Notes: generated by a model from the letters alone, not told the origin. A stretch of 64,000 nucleotides of DNA from WQUF01 sp031549525 (GCA_031549525.1 JAVBPQ010000060.1:1-64000), one strand, 5' to 3'; shown: positions 8,193 through 16,933, counted from the first letter of the stretch. Made by a program: numbers and translations.

Positions 8193-8573
8193 ATGAATGG
8201 ATTGGGGCGCCATATATTGGCGGAAATATATGGATGCAACTCTGACTTATTAAACGATAAAAATTTTATCGAGAAAACTATGGTAGATGCTGCATTAAAA
8301 TGCGGAGCTGAAGTCAGGGAAGTAGCCTTTCATAAATTTAGTCCTCAAGGTGTGAGTGGAGTTGTCATAATTTCAGAATCTCACCTTACTATTCATACTT
8401 GGCCCGAGCTGGGGTATGCAGCTGTAGATGTATTTACTTGTGGATATAATATAAATCCTTGGGATGCATGTAATTATATGACAGAGCTATTTAAGGCAAA
8501 GAATATGACAGCACAGGAAATAAAAAGAGGAATTTTTGATAAGAAAGTATCCGTCAAGGTTTCAAATATTTAA
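8193..8573 (+). CDS. speD: S-adenosylmethionine decarboxylase proenzyme (short bacterial type)
   Basis: Makes decarboxylated SAM, the aminopropyl donor for spermidine synthase. The 126-residue proenzyme is of the short Bacillus/Thermotoga class. Seen: ESHLTIHTWPE, where self-cleavage between Glu62 and Ser63 would generate the pyruvoyl cofactor, and the conserved Cys in VFTCGYNI. AAAAGGAGG is well placed before the ATG. The gene is monocistronic between its own promoter and terminator; the matching speE lies about 48 kb away on the other strand. Confidence 0.96.
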   Translation: MNGLGRHILAEIYGCNSDLLNDKNFIEKTMVDAALKCGAEVREVAFHKFSPQGVSGVVIISESHLTIHTWPELGYAAVDVFTCGYNINPWDACNYMTELFKAKNMTAQEIKRGIFDKKVSVKVSNI

Positions 8574-8600
8574 AAAGACTATCTTTAGATAGTCTTTTTA
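8572..8600 (+). terminator. Terminator after speD
   Basis: A 13-bp perfect stem (8572-8584 with 8587-8599) begins within the speD stop codon and ends in TTTTT. Confidence 0.85.
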
Positions 8601-8649
8601 AATTATAATTTGTATATTATTTAAGTATAGTTTAAAGTATGAGGTTAGT

Positions 8650-9522
8650 ATGTTTAAATTTTCTAAGTTAACATTATCAAGCCTAAAGGATTTCCAAAAG
8701 TTAAATGATAAAAGATTATATTATAATTCCTTAAATAAAGAATTTTTTAAAAATTATTATGATAAAAGTGTTATTAATAGATTTTTTCTAAGAAAAGAAG
8801 TGTATTTAATAAAATATAATGATAAAATATGTTCATATATATGGTTATCACCAATAAGTTTAAGCGTTTATAAAGTTAAGGCCTTTTATATAGATGAGGG
8901 CTTTTCAAGTGACCTTCCCATTATAGAAGGATTGTTTTCGTTTATTAAAAATAAAATCATTAAAAATAAAGTATGCAAGATTAAAATAAGCCCTGGTTTT
9001 ATAATAAAGGATCACATAGAAAGATATATGCCCTCATCAAAGAGTGAAATTATAGAGTTATATTTTTATTATAGGAATTCACTTGATATAGATTCTTTAA
9101 ACGAAAAAATAAATATAAGAAAATTTATCATTAAAGAGGATGAGGATATAAGGTGTTATATTCAAAATGTTTGTTTTCATTCAGATGGTAATAATGTTAT
9201 AAATGTTAATGATATAAAATATGAGGAAAGAATGAACTCCTTTGTTAAAGATGGTTTAATTTTTGCTCAGATCAATAATAAAGATGTTGGTTTTGGACAA
9301 TATATCATGAATGGTTATGTTCCATATATTGTAAATATATGTGTCTTGCCAGAATATAGGAGTATTGGTGTTGGTAAAAAGATTGTCATGTTCATACTTA
9401 AACTAATAGAAAGCCATGGTCATAAAATTGCAAAGCTAAAAGTTGAATCAGATAATAAATCAGCTTTAAATCTTTATTTAAATATAGGTTTTGAAATTGT
9501 AAGCGAGGAATGCATCCTTTAA
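8650..9522 (+). CDS. GNAT family N-acetyltransferase
   Basis: A 290-residue protein with a C-terminal GNAT acetyl-CoA-binding domain from about residue 160: ICVLPEYRSIGVGKKIVMF carries the Q/R-x-x-G-x-G loop, followed by KLKVESDNKSALNLYLNIGF. The N-terminal half has no motif I recognise and may be a second, degenerate GNAT fold. The ATG at 8650 has GAGG 7 to 8 bases upstream. Single gene between terminators; the acceptor substrate is unknown. Confidence 0.8.
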   Translation: MFKFSKLTLSSLKDFQKLNDKRLYYNSLNKEFFKNYYDKSVINRFFLRKEVYLIKYNDKICSYIWLSPISLSVYKVKAFYIDEGFSSDLPIIEGLFSFIKNKIIKNKVCKIKISPGFIIKDHIERYMPSSKSEIIELYFYYRNSLDIDSLNEKINIRKFIIKEDEDIRCYIQNVCFHSDGNNVINVNDIKYEERMNSFVKDGLIFAQINNKDVGFGQYIMNGYVPYIVNICVLPEYRSIGVGKKIVMFILKLIESHGHKIAKLKVESDNKSALNLYLNIGFEIVSEECIL

Positions 9523-9535
9523 ATATGAAACCTTG

Positions 9536-9573
9536 CATCATTAGGATATGTGATTATATCCTAATGATGTTAT
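9536..9573. terminator. Bidirectional terminator between the GNAT gene and ade
   Basis: A perfect 14-bp inverted repeat (9536-9549 with 9556-9569) stands between the ends of two convergent genes, with T runs on the plus side. Confidence 0.75.
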
Positions 9574-9574
9574 T

Positions 9575-11302
9575 TTAATTATTATTTTCAATAGGTAAAA
9601 ACATCTGATCTATTACATTAAAAATACCTTTATCTGTTATCTTAACATCAGGTATAACAGGTAGTGCTAAAAATGATAAGAGCATGAAAGGATTTATTTT
9701 TTTATCTATGCCCATTTCATAGAGCTTCTCTTCCATCATATTTAAAGTACTTTGTATTTCTTCATAGGTTGCTTTTGTGAGTATGCCTGATATTTCAAGA
9801 GGAAGTATTAGGGGTATTTTATTGATTACAAGGGCAAGTCCACCACCACATTTTTTTAATTCATCTATAGCAATTAAAATATCCTCATCATTATCACCAA
9901 GCACTATTAAATTATGAGAATCGTGTGCTACAGTAGATGCTATTGCAGCATTTTTTATGTTTATTCCAGATAAAATTCCAAGGCCTATATTTTTATTTTT
10001 TCCATACCTTTCTATTACAGCAATTTTTAAAAACCTGCTATTTGGAATAAACTCATGGTTTACTTTAGGTACATTTTCTTTAGTAAGCTTAGTTACAAGT
10101 TCGTAAGGGATCACATTTATAACATTTGCATATTCATTTAAAATTTTTATCTTTATATCTTCCTTTGAGATTTCTTTTATTTTTATGGTATTTAACAATT
10201 CTTTTGGAATTAAAATTTTTTCTTTTTTATCTATATTTAATGAACTATTTTCGTATATTATTTTTCCATCTTTTATGGTCTTTTCTATATTAAATTCTTC
10301 TAAATTTGAGATTAAGACCATATCTGCTTTGTATCCTGGGGCAATTGCTCCAATCCTATTTAATCTATAAAGCTCAGCAGGGTAAATAGTAGCCATGCAT
10401 ATAGCGTCTATTGGATTAAGTCCTAATTTTATGGCCTTTCTTATGTTATTTACAATATGTCCTTCTTTTTTTATATCATGAAGATGTTTATCATCAGTAC
10501 AAAAACAACACATATATTTTGGAAGGTCATGTTTTAATATGGTTTTAATTAAAATATCTAAGTTTTTAGCTGCACTGCCTTCTCTTATCAATATGTGCAT
10601 TCCAAGTCTCATCTTTTCAATGACTTCTTCTTCAAGGTAGCATTCATGATCGGTTTTTATACCACAGGCACAATATGCATTTAAATTTTTACCATATAAG
10701 CCAGGGGAATGGCCATCTGCTATTTTATCCTTGAATAATTCTATCTTATTTATGATGTCGTCATCTTCTTTTAAAATATCTTCATAGCTCATAACTTCAC
10801 CAAGACCGATTATTCTTTCATGAGAGAATAATTTTTTCATCTCATCTGCATTTAAGTTAAAACCGTTAGTTTCAAAAGAGGTTGAAGGAACGCATGAGGG
10901 CATCATAAAGAATACATTTAATGGAATATTATTGGTTGCATCTAGCATAAATTTTATGCCATTTATGCCTGAAGTGTTTGCAATTTCATGGGGATCAGCT
11001 ATGACAGTAGTTGTGCCATGTGGTAAAACTGCACTTGCAAATTCTTGTGGCAACACCATGGAGGATTCAAAATGCATATGAGCATCTATAAAGCCAGGTG
11101 TTATAAAAGCTCCTTTTGCATCTATTTCATTAGAAGATGAATAATCACCTATTGAAGCTATATAACCTGACTGGATTGCAATGTCTGCTTTTATGATCTC
11201 TTTAGTAAAAACATTTACTATATTGGCATTTTTAATCACCAGTTCGGCCTCATATTGTCCTTTTGCAACAGAGATAAGGTCCTTTAAAATTGAGGCTTTC
11301 AA
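9575..11302 (-). CDS. ade: Adenine deaminase
   Basis: Deaminates adenine to hypoxanthine in purine salvage. The 575 residues match the AdeC-type amidohydrolase family. Seen: metal-binding DAHMHFESSMVLP near residue 75, GLGEVMSYEDIL, the histidine-bearing GHSPGLYGKNLNAY, TDDKHLHD, and the C-terminal TVAHDSHNLIVLGDND motif typical of adenine deaminases. The start is a TTG with AAAGGA about a dozen bases upstream. No purine riboswitch is visible upstream; instead a GC-richer structured block (11343-11436) occupies that space. Confidence 0.95.
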   Translation of the reverse strand: MKASILKDLISVAKGQYEAELVIKNANIVNVFTKEIIKADIAIQSGYIASIGDYSSSNEIDAKGAFITPGFIDAHMHFESSMVLPQEFASAVLPHGTTTVIADPHEIANTSGINGIKFMLDATNNIPLNVFFMMPSCVPSTSFETNGFNLNADEMKKLFSHERIIGLGEVMSYEDILKEDDDIINKIELFKDKIADGHSPGLYGKNLNAYCACGIKTDHECYLEEEVIEKMRLGMHILIREGSAAKNLDILIKTILKHDLPKYMCCFCTDDKHLHDIKKEGHIVNNIRKAIKLGLNPIDAICMATIYPAELYRLNRIGAIAPGYKADMVLISNLEEFNIEKTIKDGKIIYENSSLNIDKKEKILIPKELLNTIKIKEISKEDIKIKILNEYANVINVIPYELVTKLTKENVPKVNHEFIPNSRFLKIAVIERYGKNKNIGLGILSGINIKNAAIASTVAHDSHNLIVLGDNDEDILIAIDELKKCGGGLALVINKIPLILPLEISGILTKATYEEIQSTLNMMEEKLYEMGIDKKINPFMLLSFLALPVIPDVKITDKGIFNVIDQMFLPIENNN

Positions 11303-11342
11303 AAATCTGTCAATCCTTTCTTGTTTAAAATTTAAACTATTA

Positions 11343-11436
11343 GTGAACTTCTCCTATAGAGGTTGGAGCTTCATAAAGGAGCAAGCTCCTCCACTTCGCC
11401 CCTATGGCATAAGGCATTTAAGCCTACAGCTTTACT
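11343..11436 (-). mobile_element. Probable relic right end of an IS200/IS605-family element (omega-RNA-like)
   Basis: A block clearly richer in GC than its surroundings. Read on the minus strand it folds as several hairpins (GGCTTAAATGCC; GGAGCTTGCTCC; GAAGCTCC with CTATAGGAG) and ends in AGAAGTTCAC. A final hairpin followed by GTTCAC is typical of right ends of IS605-type elements that encode TnpB guide RNAs. No tnpA or tnpB frame is present, so this would be an orphan end. The call is from pattern memory only. Confidence 0.45.
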
Positions 11437-11473
11437 TAATAGTATTATACTATTTTTGTTTTTGCTTGAAAAG

Positions 11474-11506
11474 CAAAAAAAGCTATTGAAGATTCTTCAA
11501 TAGCTT
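11474..11506 (-). terminator. Terminator of the amidase gene (minus strand)
   Basis: A 12-bp perfect stem (11480-11491 with 11495-11506) is followed on the minus strand by a run of seven T. It lies about 45 bases after the amidase stop. Confidence 0.8.
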
Positions 11507-11552
11507 AATTATGATAACCACTAGAAAATAAATTCTAAAAGAGTTTCATTTA

Positions 11553-12506
11553 TTATGTTTTAAGTAAAGCGCTTAAAGTTAAAGTTTCTAGTGCAGTTTC
11601 GATGGCATCTGCTTCTACCCATCCAAGTGTTTCAAAGTGGAATGGATATGGTCTGCTTACATCAGCTATTCTTGTTATTGTTCCAGTTTGTTCATATGTT
11701 ACATTGCTTTGCCCATCGCCTAAACTATCAGCATATACATAACCTGCAAGTTTTACCTCAGTTCCTACTTTTATTTCTTCAAGTTTTGCTCTTGCGTTTG
11801 CAAATGCATCTATCCATGCTCCTGGAACATTTGCTGTCTTAGTTATATTTATTGCAGCTTCTACTTCTTTGAAAACATAGTAGTTACCTGGGCTTAGTAT
11901 TGTTTTAGCGTTTATGCCTTTTATTGCATCAGAAGCAGAATAATATCCTGGCAGACTTTTATATACTCTATAAGCTTGTTTAAATTCAGATTCTTCTTCT
12001 TGAAGGCCATTTAATGATCTTTGAACAAGAGCATTAAATTCAGGCCATCTCCCTTCTGATATAATAATTGTAGGACAATTTTTCCCTGACCAGTCTTTGT
12101 GCATGAATAGGGATGCCTTTGCATTGTAAATGTTGTGCCTTTTTAATATATCAGCAGCAAGCTCAGCAGCATTTCTTCTAGCAGTTTCTATATTGCTATC
12201 TTGGTTTACACAAATTTCAATTGAAATAGTTTTGAGATTTCCATTTCCACTACGTCCATCACCAGCATGCCAAGCGATTTCATCTTCAGGAATTGATCGA
12301 GTTATAAGATGGTCATCTACAGCATAATGCCAAGAAACAGAATTATATTGGCCTGAACCTTGTAAATATTTAGCATGATTAAGAGCTCCTGCAGTTGGGT
12401 TACGATTAGCCGTTTCGTGTATTGTTACACCTATAAAATTTGGAAGTCTATATAAAGGTCGGCAATTTGACCCTCTAGGAGCTAACATTTCTAAAACTTG
12501 CACCAT
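11553..12506 (-). CDS. N-acetylmuramoyl-L-alanine amidase (Amidase_2), phage lysin-like
   Basis: Cleaves the amide bond between MurNAc and the stem peptide. Seen: Amidase_2 domain over about residues 10-160 with TIHETAN, SWHYAVDD, AWHAGDG and MHKDWSGKNCP, giving the usual two histidines and a cysteine for zinc. The C-terminal third has a repeat-like cell-wall-binding segment (YYVFKEVEAA, WIDAFANARA). The frame extends 12 codons further upstream, but AAGGAGG sits 8 bases before the ATG at 12506. No signal peptide, so it resembles an endolysin or a mother-cell autolysin; no phage genes adjoin. Confidence 0.88.
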   Translation of the reverse strand: MVQVLEMLAPRGSNCRPLYRLPNFIGVTIHETANRNPTAGALNHAKYLQGSGQYNSVSWHYAVDDHLITRSIPEDEIAWHAGDGRSGNGNLKTISIEICVNQDSNIETARRNAAELAADILKRHNIYNAKASLFMHKDWSGKNCPTIIISEGRWPEFNALVQRSLNGLQEEESEFKQAYRVYKSLPGYYSASDAIKGINAKTILSPGNYYVFKEVEAAINITKTANVPGAWIDAFANARAKLEEIKVGTEVKLAGYVYADSLGDGQSNVTYEQTGTITRIADVSRPYPFHFETLGWVEADAIETALETLTLSALLKT

Positions 12507-12980
12507 TTTCTTATCCTCCTTGATTATTGGCTTAAAAATCAAAGCCTATCTTATTTATATTCATAAAAATAAAAAAAGTTCTTTAAAGATGTCGAATATA
12601 TTAAGAAATCAAAAATTTAATACAAGTAAAGTATTTTGAATTTTTATACTTTTAAGGAAAATTTTGGAATTATGACATCTTTTCTTTTTTTATATAAAAA
12701 AAGAAATTTTTTAGATTTTTTCAAAGAGTTTTTAAAGAGTGTGTACATTAATTTTTATTTATATGATATAAAATCTGATGCTGAGGGAATATAGTCATGA
12801 AAATGATTGTAATTGTTCATAGTTGTATTATAATTATTATAGTAAGCCTTAGTAGCTTTAAATTTAAAGAAATATATATTTTGTATTAAAAAGATATTTT
12901 TTGTAACTATTGGATATTGCAATAATTTAAAATTTATAATTAACTTGCAAATCCGTTAGAATATATAAAGAGGTGAGACG
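12507..12980. other. 474-bp AT-rich divergent intergenic region
   Basis: Holds the upstream regions of the divergent amidase and URO-D genes. Seen: a perfect 26-base A/T palindrome at 12681-12706, a TGTCGAA match (the Spo0A box core) at about 12590, and an inverted AAGATGTC / GACATCTT pair about 80 bases apart. No open frame with a ribosome binding site was found. Confidence 0.4.
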
Positions 12981-14132
12981 ATGATAACTTCAACACTTGA
13001 AGAACGCTTAGAGATAAGAAGCGATTTACTTTCTGGCAAAATACCAAAGAGGATTCCTATTTATGCAACATTTTCATTTGAAGCTGCTTGTGGACTTGCT
13101 GGTGTGGATTTAATGAGGGCTCATTATGATATGTCACTTGTGGAGAAAGCGTATACATCTATCTGTGATACATTTTTTGTAGATGCTTTTCCTTCGAGAA
13201 ACTTGCGTTTTCCATCATCATATCAATTGCTTGGTGCGAAAAACTGGACCTTAGGTTCAAATGGTGTAGTTCAACATCCTGAAATAGAGAGCATGCGTGC
13301 TGATGAATATGATCAGCTTATAGAAGATCCATATGGATTTCTTATGACTACCTTACTTCCTAGAGTATGTACCGCTTTAGATACTGATCCTATAAACAAA
13401 AGCGTTATACTGTCAAAAGCATATGCTACCTATAATAAGAGTGTAAATGAGCATGCTAAGATCATTGCTTCCATCGTTCAAAAGCATGGGTATGGACCTG
13501 GGCTTATTGCAGGTTCTTTAATTGAAGCACCATTTGATTTTATAGCAGACCAGTTGAGAGGATTTAAAGCTATAATGATGGATATTCGCAGAATTCCTGA
13601 TAAAGTAGCAAAGGCTTGCGAGGCTATTTTACCTATGATGTTAAAAAGGGCTATGCCATTTTCAACAAAACCTGGAAATATAAGCTTTATACCACTGCAT
13701 TTAGCTCCATATATAAATATGAAGCAATTTGAAACTTTGTTTTGGCCAACCCTTGAAAAACTGGTGGTTGAGATGCATAAATGCGGAGTAGGTGCATACT
13801 TATTTGCAGAGCATGATTGGACTCGTTATTCTGATTTTCTTGAAAGATTGCCAGATACTTCTATTTATATATTTGAATATGGTGATTATGCAAAGCTTAA
13901 GAAAACTGCAGGTAAGGACCATGTAATTGGTGGATTTTTCAATCCTACGATAACTCTTACAAAGAGCAAAGAAGAATGCATCGATGAGGCTAAACGCATA
14001 ATCGAAACCTGTGCACCAGGAGGGCGTTTCTGCTTTAGTTTTGACAAAGGTGTCATGGATATCAAGAGCATAGATGTATCTAAATTGCAGGCAGTTTTAG
14101 ATTGGGTATATGCAAATACAGATTATAGATAA
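12981..14132 (+). CDS. URO-D superfamily protein (MtaA/CmuA-like methyltransferase fold)
   Basis: A 383-residue member of the uroporphyrinogen decarboxylase superfamily, which also contains MtaA/MtbA-type corrinoid:coenzyme methyltransferases. The first 50 residues (LEIRSDLLSGKIPKRIPIYA) and the C-terminal GGRFCFSFDKGVMD fit the uncharacterised anaerobe branch. It is not HemE by context: no haem genes are nearby. AGAGGTGAG precedes the ATG. A 49-codon ORF and a GPH transporter follow, suggesting import and processing of a small, perhaps methylated, compound. That role is inference only. Confidence 0.7.
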   Translation: MITSTLEERLEIRSDLLSGKIPKRIPIYATFSFEAACGLAGVDLMRAHYDMSLVEKAYTSICDTFFVDAFPSRNLRFPSSYQLLGAKNWTLGSNGVVQHPEIESMRADEYDQLIEDPYGFLMTTLLPRVCTALDTDPINKSVILSKAYATYNKSVNEHAKIIASIVQKHGYGPGLIAGSLIEAPFDFIADQLRGFKAIMMDIRRIPDKVAKACEAILPMMLKRAMPFSTKPGNISFIPLHLAPYINMKQFETLFWPTLEKLVVEMHKCGVGAYLFAEHDWTRYSDFLERLPDTSIYIFEYGDYAKLKKTAGKDHVIGGFFNPTITLTKSKEECIDEAKRIIETCAPGGRFCFSFDKGVMDIKSIDVSKLQAVLDWVYANTDYR

Positions 14133-14149
14133 TAATTCAGGAGGTTATT

Positions 14150-14299
14150 ATGAGCGAAAAAAAGTATTATCAGGATTTTGATGAATATTTAGCCCTTAAT
14201 CCACAAACCCCTTTAGAATACAGAGAGGTTATTGAACCTGTTATACAAGGAGCAGATGATGATTTTTTTGCATTTATATTAAGCTATATATTTATGTAA
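14150..14299 (+). CDS. Small acidic protein of unknown function
   Basis: A 49-residue ORF with an excellent CAGGAGG 7 bases before its ATG, 17 bases after the URO-D stop codon. It is acidic in the middle (REVIEPVIQGADDD) and ends in a hydrophobic stretch (FFAFILSYIFM). No family recognised. It may be a genuine small membrane-associated partner or the start of a longer gene broken near a T7 run at 14263-14269, because hydrophobic coding-like sequence continues afterwards in another frame. Confidence 0.55.
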   Translation: MSEKKYYQDFDEYLALNPQTPLEYREVIEPVIQGADDDFFAFILSYIFM

Positions 14300-14427
14300 G
14301 CTCTTATTTTTTGATCACTTGCTTGATGCCCATTTTAGGTGTGACAAGCAAGTTTGCAGGATTGGTTATATTATTAGCCTTATGGTTTCCTTTGGCAGTT
14401 TCGTTTTTAAACTTAATTTAAAGTAAA
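14300..14427 (+). pseudogene. Possible remnant of a small membrane protein gene
   Basis: After the small ORF, one frame reads SYFLITCLMPILGVTSKF then a hydrophobic stretch ending WFPLAVSFLNLI and a stop. The only ATG (14326) lacks a ribosome binding site. The composition is that of a membrane segment, so this may be a decayed tail of the preceding ORF or of another transporter. Confidence 0.3.
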
Positions 14428-14463
14428 TTAAAGAAAGGAGTAAAGCTACTTAAATTTAAGTAG
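14428..14463 (+). promoter_or_regulatory. Leader motif before the GPH transporter: SD-like block plus palindrome
   Basis: AAGAAAGGAG (14431-14440) and AAAGCTA are followed by a perfect 18-base palindrome at 14446-14463. The GTG start at 14477 is 36 bases after the purine block, too far for a normal ribosome binding site. The same layout stands at 3858-3903 before an unrelated gene. Confidence 0.5.
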
Positions 14464-14476
14464 TAGGTAAATTATT

Positions 14477-15901
14477 GTGGAAAAAACAAAATCAAAACTT
14501 TCTAGTATACTTTTAAATATGTTTGGCTTAGGTGATTTTGGATTTCAATTCTGTGCCAGCATGGAAATTTATTATTTTTCTTTATTTTTAACTGATTATT
14601 GCAAATTTGCACCTGAAATTGCTGGTTTAATATTATCAGTTACTGCAATTGTAGATATATTATGGGTTGTTGTGGCAGGTGTAATTGTACAAAAATCTAG
14701 TTTTAAATGGATGAAGTGGGGCAAGCATAGGTCATGGCTTATTTTTGGTCCTCCAATCACATATTTGACTTTTATATTTCAGTTTCTTTTTATAAAAGGT
14801 CCAATAGGTCCATATATAATAGGATTTGGATTTATTGCAAGTCACTTGATATGGAATGTCGTATATACTGCTCATATTTCTTTAATCAATGTTATGACAG
14901 ATGCACCTTATGAAAGGACAAAGCTCTCAACTTCAAGACAAGTATGGACTACAATTAGCAGAATTATATTTGGTTATGTAGTGCTTAATTTTGTAAACTC
15001 TGTAGCAGGAAATTCATCAGCTACAACATCACCTAAGAACCCTATGGGATTTACCCTTGCAGTATTATTGTTTCCACTTATTATGATTGTAGGATATTAT
15101 GTTGTATTTCTTCTTACTAAAGGTCATGATATAGATGCACATTTACCTAAAAACGTGAAAGCTAAGGAACCAAAAGAGCCACTTTTGTCGTTGATAGTCG
15201 ACACTTTAAAAAATACTCAGCTTTTGGTATTGATATTAGCTGATTTCTTTAGAAATTTATCTTTCTTTTTAGTGTCAGGTGCTGCTATCTATTTCTTCTT
15301 AAAAGTTTTCCAAGATAATAAAAACTGGGCTATTTATCTAGTGATAATAAATATTACAGGTTTTGTAGGTACATTAATTGCAGCTCCTGTTGCAAAACGC
15401 CTAGGTAAAAAGCTAACATATGTGGCAGGTGTTGCTTGCTATGCTGTATGTTTGCTTTTAATTTATTTATTTGCATCAACAGATATATTCTTCATAGTAG
15501 CTATGAGCTTAGGAAATATGCTTTTACAATTTTCAACTTGTATGATTACAGCTATGTTTGCAGATACTGTTACATATGGTGAATGGAAGACAGGTCATAA
15601 TTTACGTGGATTTATAATGGGATTGTTTTCTATGCCAATTAAGATTTCAATATTTGCAAGAGGAGCTATAATTGGGGCAATACTTGCAGCTATACATTAT
15701 TTACCTAATACACCTCCTACAGAAGCAGAGATTTCAGGAATAAAGACATTGACAGCGTTGATTCCAGCAGCAAGCTGTATAGCAGCAGCACTTATTATAT
15801 TTTTCCTTTATACATTAACAGATGATAAGCTTGTAAAGCTTACTGAAGAAATAAAAGCAAGAAAGTCTATTCCACAAGGTAAAGATTCTTATAAAGCTTA
15901 A
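14477..15901 (+). CDS. GPH-family (glycoside-pentoside-hexuronide) MFS transporter
   Basis: A 474-residue polytopic membrane protein with about 12 hydrophobic segments. Seen: the N-terminal GLGDFGFQ motif, SRQVWTTI in the fourth to fifth helix region, and a central FADTVTYGEWKTG, which is a hallmark of GPH-type cation symporters. The start is a GTG. Its URO-D neighbour suggests a substrate other than a simple sugar, but the substrate cannot be read from sequence. A strong terminator follows. Confidence 0.82.
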   Translation: MEKTKSKLSSILLNMFGLGDFGFQFCASMEIYYFSLFLTDYCKFAPEIAGLILSVTAIVDILWVVVAGVIVQKSSFKWMKWGKHRSWLIFGPPITYLTFIFQFLFIKGPIGPYIIGFGFIASHLIWNVVYTAHISLINVMTDAPYERTKLSTSRQVWTTISRIIFGYVVLNFVNSVAGNSSATTSPKNPMGFTLAVLLFPLIMIVGYYVVFLLTKGHDIDAHLPKNVKAKEPKEPLLSLIVDTLKNTQLLVLILADFFRNLSFFLVSGAAIYFFLKVFQDNKNWAIYLVIINITGFVGTLIAAPVAKRLGKKLTYVAGVACYAVCLLLIYLFASTDIFFIVAMSLGNMLLQFSTCMITAMFADTVTYGEWKTGHNLRGFIMGLFSMPIKISIFARGAIIGAILAAIHYLPNTPPTEAEISGIKTLTALIPAASCIAAALIIFFLYTLTDDKLVKLTEEIKARKSIPQGKDSYKA

Positions 15902-15915
15902 GAATTTTTGAATAT

Positions 15916-15959
15916 AAGCCTATCAATAGATTAAATTAGTTTCTATGATAGGCTTTTTT
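15916..15959 (+). terminator. Terminator after the GPH transporter
   Basis: Stem AAGCCTATCA (15916-15925) with TGATAGGCTT (15946-15955), followed by TTTT. Confidence 0.8.
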
Positions 15960-15982
15960 ATGTTATTTTTTAAAAATTTTAG

Positions 15983-16558
15983 AATATAAAGGATAAGAAA
16001 AGTTTAACTAAACAGCTTATGGAGGAATTTGATCTTAGCAAAACTTCTGTATATAATGCTTTGACTTTAAATAAGCTATGTCTTGAGGCTCAAGCTTTAG
16101 TATGGGATGACAAGTTGACAAATGCAGCAGGTTTAAATTTAGCTAAGGTAAACCATGAGACTCAACTTAGGATAATTGAAACCCTTGGAATAAAGAAGTT
16201 AAATGATATAAGAACCCTTAAAATCCTTTGTTCAAAGAACAATATAAAGGAAGATGATATAAAGAAAGTAGCAGAAAGAATGAATACCTATGCACCTACT
16301 GATATAACATTCTCAATAAAGGTTCACAAGGAATATGTAGGATCATTTGTCGATAAAGTAGCAGAGATAAATGAATCAATGCTCAAAGAAAAAGACGATG
16401 GCAAGAAGAGAAAATCTCAAAAATCTAGGATGAATAACTTTCTTAGAATAAAGTATGACGAGAACTTGATGGATATATATTTAAGAGCGCAAACTGTATC
16501 TGAAATTTCTCATAAGAGAATGATTGCAAGATCTTTAGAAGAATTAGCCAAGTTATAA
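15983..16558 (+). pseudogene. 5'-truncated ParB-like partition protein remnant
   Basis: From the ATG at 16019 there are 179 codons. The frame is open and protein-like back to about 15983 (KDKKSLTKQL), where a stop cuts it, and no ribosome binding site fits 16019. The visible part begins inside a ParB-type helix-turn-helix (EEFDLSKTSVYNALTLNKLC, then LAKVNHETQLRIIE), so the N-terminal nuclease-like ParB domain is missing. No parA or parS is present. It is most likely a relic of an integrated plasmid; an expressed fragment cannot be excluded. Confidence 0.65.
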
Positions 16559-16933
16559 CTTTTAAAAATTTTCTAATAATTTCTATCCATTTAAAAACAA
16601 GGATTCTGATACAAATCTAGGTGAGAGCCTGCAATGTAAAGAATTTCTTCATATATTAAAATAAATTTAATCTTAAATTTCGACTTAATTAGATAGAGAT
16701 TTTAAGATTTTTAATCATTTCATCAAATAATCAGAATATCAAATTTAATTTTAAAAAACACAAAATCTTAAATACTATTCCCTAATATTTTACCTATCTT
16801 TTATTTTTCTTGCGAAGATTCTGAGCGAAATTTTTCAAAAGTATGCACATTTAAAATACTAAAATTCCACGATTGAACTAATTTGTATTCACTTTTATAC
16901 TCACTTCTTTAAAAATTTAAAATAATAAAACTG
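16559..16933. other. AT-rich stretch without genes
   Basis: About 375 bases after the ParB remnant hold no frame with a ribosome binding site. A slightly GC-richer patch (GCGAAGATTCTGAGCGAAAT, around 16813) stands out but I cannot assign it. Confidence 0.4.

Noticed and set aside
11303..11342. Purine riboswitch before ade
   Set aside because: The conserved purine-aptamer core could not be found; the structured block upstream looks different.
11553..12506. Prophage around the amidase gene
   Set aside because: No holin, integrase or structural gene adjoins; neighbours are ade and a metabolic gene.
12585..12596. Spo0A box upstream of the URO-D gene
   Set aside because: One 7-base match in a very AT-rich 474-bp region is expected by chance often enough; no second box.
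12981..14132. HemE (haem biosynthesis) assignment for the URO-D protein
   Set aside because: No haem genes nearby, transporter context, and a sequence resembling the methyltransferase-like branch of the superfamily.
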